From: Sphingorhabdus sp. SMR4y
GTDB taxonomy: Bacteria; Pseudomonadota; Alphaproteobacteria; Sphingomonadales; Sphingomonadaceae
DNA length: 64,000 nt
Direction of reading: 5' to 3'
Assembly (NCBI RefSeq): GCF_002218195.1
Contig: NZ_CP022336.1
Span: forward strand, 1,116,001-1,180,000
In this document: piece by piece, positions 59,230-64,000 of the stretch
Layout: the number at the start of each line of letters is the position of its first letter
Numbering within the stretch: position 1 is the first letter of the stretch
Program-made: the position numbers and the translations under genes
Notes under the pieces: generated by a model
The model's input: the letters and a program-made list of their open reading frames with translations, nothing else
Database searches by the model: none
Told to the model about the DNA's origin: nothing

Positions 59230-59249
59230 ATTATAATGGAAGGTCATAT

Positions 59250-59822
59250 TCACCGCTCAAAGGTTCCGACGCGGCGGATCTTCCGCTGCAACTGCATCAC
59301 GCCGTAGAGCAAGGCTTCTGCGGTTGGCGGACAGCCCGGCACGTAGATATCGACCGGCACGATCCGGTCACAACCGCGCACGACGCTATAGCTGTAGTGA
59401 TAATAGCCGCCGCCATTGGCGCAGCTGCCCATCGAAATGACATATTTCGGGTCGGACATCTGGTCATAGACCTTGCGCAGCGCCGGCGCCATCTTGTTGC
59501 ACAGGGTGCCGGCGACAATCATCACGTCCGACTGGCGCGGGCTGGCCCGCGGCGCAGCGCCGAAACGCTCCATGTCGTAGCGCGGCATGTTGACGTGGAT
59601 CATTTCCACCGCGCAGCAGGCGAGACCAAAGGTCATCCACCACAGCGAACCGGTGCGGGCCCACTGAAACAGCTCCTCGGTCGAAGTGACCAGAAAACCC
59701 TTGTCATTCACTTCCGAATTCAGGTCCTTGAAAAAACCTTCGTCCGGCTGCGTGTCAGGCCGCATCGGCGTGCCGTCTGCGTTCAATATGGCCGAGCCAC
59801 TGGTGCCAGTTTCTAATCCCAC
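59250..59822 (-). CDS. nuoB: NADH dehydrogenase (complex I) subunit B
   Basis: A 190-residue subunit carrying cluster N2, the last before quinone. The adjacent Cys pair is in [11 protein letters not shown], with further ligands in [13 protein letters not shown] and [14 protein letters not shown]. The GTG at 59822, inside the nuoA end, is chosen; the frame extends to 59933 through nuoA without family similarity. The first 45 residues form a variable leader. Confidence 0.94.
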   Translation of the reverse strand: MGLETGTSGSAILNADGTPMRPDTQPDEGFFKDLNSEVNDKGFLVTSTEELFQWARTGSLWWMTFGLACCAVEMIHVNMPRYDMERFGAAPRASPRQSDVMIVAGTLCNKMAPALRKVYDQMSDPKYVISMGSCANGGGYYHYSYSVVRGCDRIVPVDIYVPGCPPTAEALLYGVMQLQRKIRRVGTFER

Positions 59823-60187
59823 TCCAGCGCTCCTACTTTCCAGGCATAAACAAAGCCGATGATCAGCTCGGCGAGAAAGACCATCATCGTCGTCCAGCCA
59901 ACCCAGCCGGTCAGATCCAGCGAAACCGCCCACGGAAACAGAAAGGCTGCTTCCAGATCAAAAATGATGAACAGGATCGCGACGAGATAGAAACGGACAT
60001 CAAACTGGCTGCGCGAATCTTCAAAGGCGGGAAAACCGCATTCATATTCGGAAAGTTTTTCCGCATTCGGATTATGGGTTCCGGTCAGCCGCGAGACGCC
60101 CATGGGCAAAAACACAAAGGCTACAGACAGACCGGCGGCCACGAACAGGAAAAGCAGGATGGGTGCATATTCGGAAAGATCGACCAC
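59813..60187 (-). CDS. nuoA: NADH dehydrogenase (complex I) subunit A
   Basis: A 124-residue three-helix membrane subunit. [20 protein letters not shown] is the conserved loop with the Cys near the quinone channel. Start is GTG (MVDLSEYAP). It is the first gene of the operon and overlaps nuoB by 10 bp. The 105 bp upstream to suhB should hold the operon promoter; no clear -35/-10 pair is visible. Confidence 0.95.
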   Translation of the reverse strand: MVDLSEYAPILLFLFVAAGLSVAFVFLPMGVSRLTGTHNPNAEKLSEYECGFPAFEDSRSQFDVRFYLVAILFIIFDLEAAFLFPWAVSLDLTGWVGWTTMMVFLAELIIGFVYAWKVGALEWD

Positions 60188-60292
60188 AGATGACTCGTTT
60201 CGCTAATATTCGGGGCCGCTTTTAGGCAGTGGCTTGCCATGCCGCAAGGGCGAAGTGGCTTAAATTTTCGGCCTTTTGCGAGGCGTTCGCAG

Positions 60293-61111
60293 TTACAGCA
60301 GCGACTTTGCCAATATCCGGTGCAGCTTGCTGTGCAGCGCTTCGTTCGATGCCAATATTTCGCCCTGCCCGATCGGCTGATCGCCACCGGTATAGTCAGT
60401 AACAAATCCACCGGCTTCGCGAACCATCAATATTCCTGCAGCAACATCCCAGACTTTCAGCCCCGCTTCCCAGAAGCCGTCATAGCGACCGGCCGCCAGC
60501 CAGGCGAGATCGAGCGCGGCCGATCCGTTGCGCCTGATGCCGGCAACCTGTGGCGCCACGGCACCGAAAATCCGCGCCCATTCGCCAAGATCGCCATGCC
60601 CCTTGAAGGGAATGCCGGTAGCGATCAGGGCTTCCGAAAGATCGCGTCGGGCCGAGACGCGCAGACGGCGCTCGCCGAGCCATGCGCCCTTGTCCATTTC
60701 TGCCCACCAGGTCAGATCGGTGAGCGGTTCATAAATCAGGCCGCTGGTGATCTTGCCCCAGCCGCGCCCGTCGAGCGAACGCTCCTGCACCGCGATGGAA
60801 ATAGCAAAATGCGGGATGCCGTGGAGAAAGTTGGAAGTGCCGTCGAGCGGATCGATGATCCAACGCGGCTTGCCTTCCTCGCCCTCGATCATGCCGCCTT
60901 CTTCCAGGACAAAGCCCCAGCCGGGACGGACCTTCTGCAACTCGTCATAGAGAATCCGCTCGGCCCTCATGTCCGCCTTGGACACGAAATCGGCCGGGCC
61001 TTTTTTCGACACCTGCAGATGTTCGACTTCACCAAAGTCGCGGCGCAGGCGCGAACCGGCCTTGCGCGCGGCGCGCTCCATCACGGTTATAAGGGCGGAA
61101 TGTGCTGGCAT
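60293..61111 (-). CDS. suhB: Inositol monophosphatase family protein (SuhB-like)
   Basis: A 272-residue Mg-dependent sugar-phosphate phosphatase. The metal motif WIIDPLDGTSNFLHG lies at about 83-97 and KVWDVAAGILMVREAGG near 210. SuhB-type proteins also act in rRNA antitermination in some bacteria; that is not shown here. It follows efp after a repeat-rich spacer and lies just upstream of nuoA on the same strand. Confidence 0.92.
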   Translation of the reverse strand: MPAHSALITVMERAARKAGSRLRRDFGEVEHLQVSKKGPADFVSKADMRAERILYDELQKVRPGWGFVLEEGGMIEGEEGKPRWIIDPLDGTSNFLHGIPHFAISIAVQERSLDGRGWGKITSGLIYEPLTDLTWWAEMDKGAWLGERRLRVSARRDLSEALIATGIPFKGHGDLGEWARIFGAVAPQVAGIRRNGSAALDLAWLAAGRYDGFWEAGLKVWDVAAGILMVREAGGFVTDYTGGDQPIGQGEILASNEALHSKLHRILAKSLL

Positions 61112-61273
61112 ATCAATATCTCCCCCCTCCCGATTGCGGGAGGGGCTGGTGCTTGTCTCTCCCCTCCCGTCTACGGGAGAGGCTGGGGGTGGGTCTATCT
61201 GTTTTTCAAAGAGCGGGCGAGCGGCTTGCGCGTGCCCGCCCCTGCCTCCTCCCGCAACCGGGAGAAGAAATGA
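61112..61273. repeat. Inverted-repeat spacer between efp and suhB
   Basis: Contains CCTCCCGATTGCGGGAGG (about 61127-61144), CCCTCCCGTCTACGGGAG (about 61162-61179) and CTCCTCCCGCAACCGGGAG (about 61246-61264), a tandem of related hairpins often seen between alphaproteobacterial genes. Unlike the nuo spacers, all three frames of the coding strand carry stops, so no ORF bridges efp to suhB. Confidence 0.7.
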
Positions 61274-61837
61274 TTAGCTGGCCTTGCCGACATATTCGCG
61301 GGCATAGACATCGACAATGATCCGGGTTCCGGCCGAAATGAACGGCGGCACCATGACGCGGACGCCATTGTCGAGAATGGCCGGCTTGTAGCTCGACGAG
61401 GCCGTCTGGCCCTTGACCACGGCGTCGGCCTCGACGATTTCCGCTTCGATCTGGTCGGGGAGCTGAACGGAAATCGGCTTTTCCTCGTACAGCTCCAGCT
61501 GCACGTCCATGCCGTCCTGCAAAAATTCGACCGCATCGCCCAGCAAATCCGCCGGCAATGTAATCTGCTCGTAATTTTCCTTGTCCATGAAGGTCAGCAT
61601 ATCGCCGTCGGCGAAAAGATACTGGAATGTCTTGGTATCCAGACGGACCTTCTCGAGCGTGTCGGCGCTGCGGAATCGGACGTTGGTCTTGCGCCCGTCG
61701 ACGAGATTCTTCATCTCGACCTGCATATAGGCGCCGCCCTTGCCGGGCTGCGTGTGCTGGATCTTGGCAACCTTCCACAGGCCGCCTTCATATTCCAAAA
61801 TATTACCCGGACGGATATCCACACCGCTGATCTTCAT
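61274..61837 (-). CDS. efp: Elongation factor P
   Basis: A 187-residue translation factor that relieves ribosome stalling at polyproline. Three OB-like domains; the loop [18 protein letters not shown] has Lys33, the residue that EpmA modifies in other bacteria. The ATG at 61837 ([14 protein letters not shown]) is the family start; an open extension to 61951 is not used. Confidence 0.96.
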   Translation of the reverse strand: MKISGVDIRPGNILEYEGGLWKVAKIQHTQPGKGGAYMQVEMKNLVDGRKTNVRFRSADTLEKVRLDTKTFQYLFADGDMLTFMDKENYEQITLPADLLGDAVEFLQDGMDVQLELYEEKPISVQLPDQIEAEIVEADAVVKGQTASSSYKPAILDNGVRVMVPPFISAGTRIIVDVYAREYVGKAS

Positions 61838-61988
61838 CGCTTGTCTCGCTCGATAGAATGTTTGATTGTGCGGCGCTGTAATCTGCTGGCGGTTAATAGG
61901 CAAGCCCGGTGACACCGAAAGGCTGTGCAATCGGTCACAGGTCTTTTTCATACAATACGCCGCAAGGCCTAGCCGCTAATGTCAAATC

Positions 61989-62234
61989 ATGGCCCAGACA
62001 GACATCTCCCGCTTTCGCGGCAATCCCGAAAATCCGCCCTCGCGGCGACCATGTGCGCTCGCCGCAGGCCTGTTCGGCTATTCGATTGCCAATGGCCAGA
62101 TGCACTCGTTCAAGGAAACCGAGGGCTATTTGCGCGACATGGAACAAATGCCCCATTTTGTTCCGCCGTCGGCGAGCAGCTTCGTCGCCCAGTATCTGGC
62201 CTCCAATATCGGCAAGACACACAGCTCGTCCTGA
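61989..62234 (+). CDS. Small protein of unknown function
   Basis: An 81-residue frame (MAQTDISRFRGNPENPPSRR..., with a central FGYSIANGQMHSFKETEGYL). Codon use is GC3-rich like its neighbours, which favours a real gene, but the ribosome site is weak and no family is recognised. It is divergent from efp and convergent with thiE, ending 10 bp from the thiE stop. Confidence 0.55.
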   Translation: MAQTDISRFRGNPENPPSRRPCALAAGLFGYSIANGQMHSFKETEGYLRDMEQMPHFVPPSASSFVAQYLASNIGKTHSSS

Positions 62235-62243
62235 GCGGCCGGA

Positions 62244-62870
62244 TCACTCTCCGAGTATGTCCGCAAATTTCCTGACTGCCGCCCCCGGACCGTCCGGATC
62301 ATTCCAGACCGCGCCGCTCACCGCCAGAAAATCGGCGCCGGCGTCGACCAGCGACTGACAATTGTCCGGTGTGATTCCGCCAATCGCCACGCAGGGTATT
62401 TCCATCATTCCGGACCACCAGGCGAGCAGCTCCGGTTCCGGCCGGTGGACGGTTTCCTTGGTGGTGGTAGGGAAAAAAGCCCCGAAGGCCACATAATTGG
62501 CACCGCCCTCGCCCGCTTCCATCGCCAGATGGCGGCTGTCATGGCAGGTGATCCCGATCTGGACATCATGGCCCAATGTCTCGCGGGCATTTTTCAGACT
62601 CTCGTCCGCCTGCCCCAGATGCACGCCATCCGCGCCCAGTTGCCGGGCCAGAGCGACATCGTCATTGACGACAAAAGCCACGTCGAATTCGTCACAGATC
62701 GCTTTCAGCGGGGCCGCGAGCCGGGCCGCTTCGTCGGCGTCCATATCCTTGACCCGGAACTGGAAGGCCGCCACCGGCCCCGCCTCCAGCGCCTCGCGCA
62801 GGCGGTCGGGAAAGGATCCGCCGACATCCAGGGGTGAAATCAGGTAAAGCTGGCAGGGTATATCGTTCAT
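62244..62870 (-). CDS. thiE: Thiamine-phosphate synthase
   Basis: A 208-residue TIM barrel joining the pyrimidine and thiazole moieties of thiamine. The motifs are FQFRVKDMDADEAARL, FVVNDDVALARQLGADGVHL, HLGQAD and VAIGGITPDNCQSLVDAGAD. It lies downstream of fba on the same strand. A 30-codon frame just before it ends in an ATGA overlap with the thiE start. Confidence 0.93.
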   Translation of the reverse strand: MNDIPCQLYLISPLDVGGSFPDRLREALEAGPVAAFQFRVKDMDADEAARLAAPLKAICDEFDVAFVVNDDVALARQLGADGVHLGQADESLKNARETLGHDVQIGITCHDSRHLAMEAGEGGANYVAFGAFFPTTTKETVHRPEPELLAWWSGMMEIPCVAIGGITPDNCQSLVDAGADFLAVSGAVWNDPDGPGAAVRKFADILGE

Positions 62871-62959
62871 GGCCGGGCTTCCAGCGCCCCATCCTTGCCG
62901 ATCAGCCTGCCGACGATATCATCGTCGACCACTGACCGGCCCGGATCGGTTGTGGACAA
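62867..62959 (-). CDS. Possible 30-residue ORF between fba and thiE
   Basis: A TTG at 62959 (GTG at 62932 as alternative) opens STTDPGRSVVDDDIVGRLIG, then KDGALEARP, ending in an ATGA overlap with thiE. GGGGG precedes the TTG. The 4-bp coupling and acidic, ordered sequence suggest a small coding region or a gene remnant; support is weak. Confidence 0.3.
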   Translation of the reverse strand: MSTTDPGRSVVDDDIVGRLIGKDGALEARP

Positions 62960-62974
62960 AACCGCGCCCCCGGT

Positions 62975-63862
62975 TCAGGCAATCGAGGCGCGATAAATCT
63001 GGTCGATCGCACCGCCAAGCACGGCATCGAATTCCTCGTCGCTCTGCGAAACCCGCAGGTCCTGCAGCAAGCCGCGGCTGAAGCTGGCGATCATGCCTTG
63101 GTTCTTGGCAAGCTGTTCGCAGGCTTCCTCGGTGGAATAGCCGCCGGACAAGGCAACCAGCCGGACCACTTTCGGGTGATCGGCCAGAGACTTGTAGAGA
63201 TTGGCCTCGACCGGAATCGACAGCTTCAGCATCACCCGCTGGTCATCCGCCAGCGCGTCGAGATGCTTGGTCAGTTCGCCGAGCAGGATCTTGTCGCATT
63301 CGGCGCGCTCGTCGCTCTTGATATTCACTTCCGGCTCGATGATCGGCACCAGCCCGTTGGCCAGGATCTGCTTGCCGAAGTCGAACTGCTGCGCGACGAT
63401 CGCCGCGATGCCGTCCGCATTGGCCTTGTTGATCACCGAACGCATCTTGGTGCCGAAAACGCCTTTCGACAGCGCCAGCTTGCACTGGTCGTCGAGATCG
63501 GGGATCGGCTTCATCAACTGGACGCCATTGTCCTCGTCCTGCAGCCCCTTGTCGACTTTCAGGAAGGGCACAACACCGCGGTCCCAGAGCGCTTCGGGGA
63601 CCGGTTTGCCGCCGGCGTCACCGTTCATGGTCTTTTCGAACAGGATCGCGCCGATCACCTTGCCATTGCCAAAGCTGGGCGAGGTAATGATGCGGCTGCG
63701 CATCTTGTGGATCAGACCGAACATCTCGTCGTCATTGGAGAATGAATCCGCGCCGATACCATAGCCTGCCAGCGCCTTGGGCGTCGAGCCACCGCTCTGG
63801 TCCAGCGCGGCAATAAAGCCTTGGCCATTCTCGATCTTGCTCATCATTTCACTATTCGCCAT
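62975..63862 (-). CDS. fba: Class I fructose-bisphosphate aldolase
   Basis: A 295-residue Schiff-base aldolase that splits fructose 1,6-bisphosphate. IAALDQSGGSTPKALAGYGI, QLDFGK-like QQFDFGKQILANGLVPIIEP and VMLKLSIPVEANLYKSLADH (catalytic Lys), then ALSGGYSTEEACEQL, define the family. It follows pgk on the same strand by 19 bp, a common glycolytic pair. Confidence 0.94.
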   Translation of the reverse strand: MANSEMMSKIENGQGFIAALDQSGGSTPKALAGYGIGADSFSNDDEMFGLIHKMRSRIITSPSFGNGKVIGAILFEKTMNGDAGGKPVPEALWDRGVVPFLKVDKGLQDEDNGVQLMKPIPDLDDQCKLALSKGVFGTKMRSVINKANADGIAAIVAQQFDFGKQILANGLVPIIEPEVNIKSDERAECDKILLGELTKHLDALADDQRVMLKLSIPVEANLYKSLADHPKVVRLVALSGGYSTEEACEQLAKNQGMIASFSRGLLQDLRVSQSDEEFDAVLGGAIDQIYRASIA

Positions 63863-63881
63863 TTTTCATTTCCTGATATGT

Positions 63882-64000
63882 TCACTGAATTTGGTTAAGC
63901 GCTTCGACGCCGGGCAAAGGCTTGCCTTCCATCCATTCGAGGAAGGCGCCTCCTGCGGTCGATACGAAGCTGAAATCATCGGCAACGCCGGCATGGTTGA
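63882..64000 (-). CDS. pgk: Phosphoglycerate kinase, C-terminal end (cut by window)
   Basis: The last 38 codons of pgk: [20 protein letters not shown], then [18 protein letters not shown] and stop. [18 protein letters not shown] is the conserved C-terminal signature of the enzyme that makes ATP from 1,3-bisphosphoglycerate. The rest of the gene lies beyond base 64000. Confidence 0.9.
   Translation of the reverse strand, partial: NHAGVADDFSFVSTAGGAFLEWMEGKPLPGVEALNQIQ

Noticed and set aside
1-64000. CRISPR arrays, tRNA or rRNA genes, intact transposases, prophage genes
   Set aside because: Looked for throughout; no regular spacer arrays, cloverleaf ends, transposase motifs or phage structural genes were seen.

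Overview
The window is a moderately high-G+C alphaproteobacterial chromosome segment. Gene content and order point to Sphingomonadales: trpGDC-moaC-moeA, lexA, comEC, gltX and gltA in a row, a complete nuoA-N operon followed by birA-coaX-rnj, and dispersed palindromes with the core CTGAGCCTGTCGAAG. I cannot name the genus. No rRNA, tRNA, CRISPR array, intact insertion sequence or prophage is visible. The window is almost entirely core genome, with small scars at about 19.1-20.1 kb and 27.2 kb.

Layout. 1-8.8 kb: radical SAM protein (cut at the window start), acyl-CoA ligase, dnaE, glutathione peroxidase and lolD-lolC/E. 8.8-10.7 kb: a candidate sRNA, an Hsp20 gene with a sigma-32-like promoter and a ROSE-like RNA thermometer, and a Crp/Fnr regulator with a consensus CRP box. 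10.8-17.6 kb: pyrG, secG, tpiA, ppiD and trpE. 17.7-21.1 kb: two secreted unknowns, decayed gene fragments (a PHA-system protein and a reverse transcriptase), a SlyD-like FKBP and a PHA-system protein. 21.3-25.3 kb: trpG-trpD-trpC-moaC-moeA, every junction a 4-bp ATGA overlap. 25.6-33.2 kb: an XRE/DUF2975 pair, a membrane protein, lexA with its SOS box, comEC, gltX and gltA. 33.2-40.5 kb: a signalling or polarity neighbourhood of a kinase-like protein without its phospho-acceptor His, a DUF2336 protein, a degenerate nucleotidyl/CDP-alcohol transferase, an Hpt-like protein without its His, and a TipN-like membrane coiled-coil protein. 40.5-60.2 kb (minus strand): nuoA-N plus birA, coaX, rnj and a DUF1467 gene. 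60.3-64 kb: suhB-like phosphatase, efp, a small unknown, thiE, fba and the 3' end of pgk.

Two themes go beyond routine annotation. First, seven nuo intergenic spacers contain dispersed repeats, and in all seven the repeat lies inside a short ORF that joins the upstream stop to the downstream start, usually with a 1-4 bp overlap. The roughly 16-kb nuo stretch from nuoA to nuoN could therefore be translated almost without a gap. A copy of the same repeat is also read in frame inside TrpE, and a 30-residue membrane peptide sits directly before nuoF. Second, three proteins between gltA and the TipN-like gene keep a recognisable enzyme fold but have lost the catalytic residue, which suggests a conserved non-catalytic scaffold or regulatory set. 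All functional statements are from reading the sequence; no database search was run.
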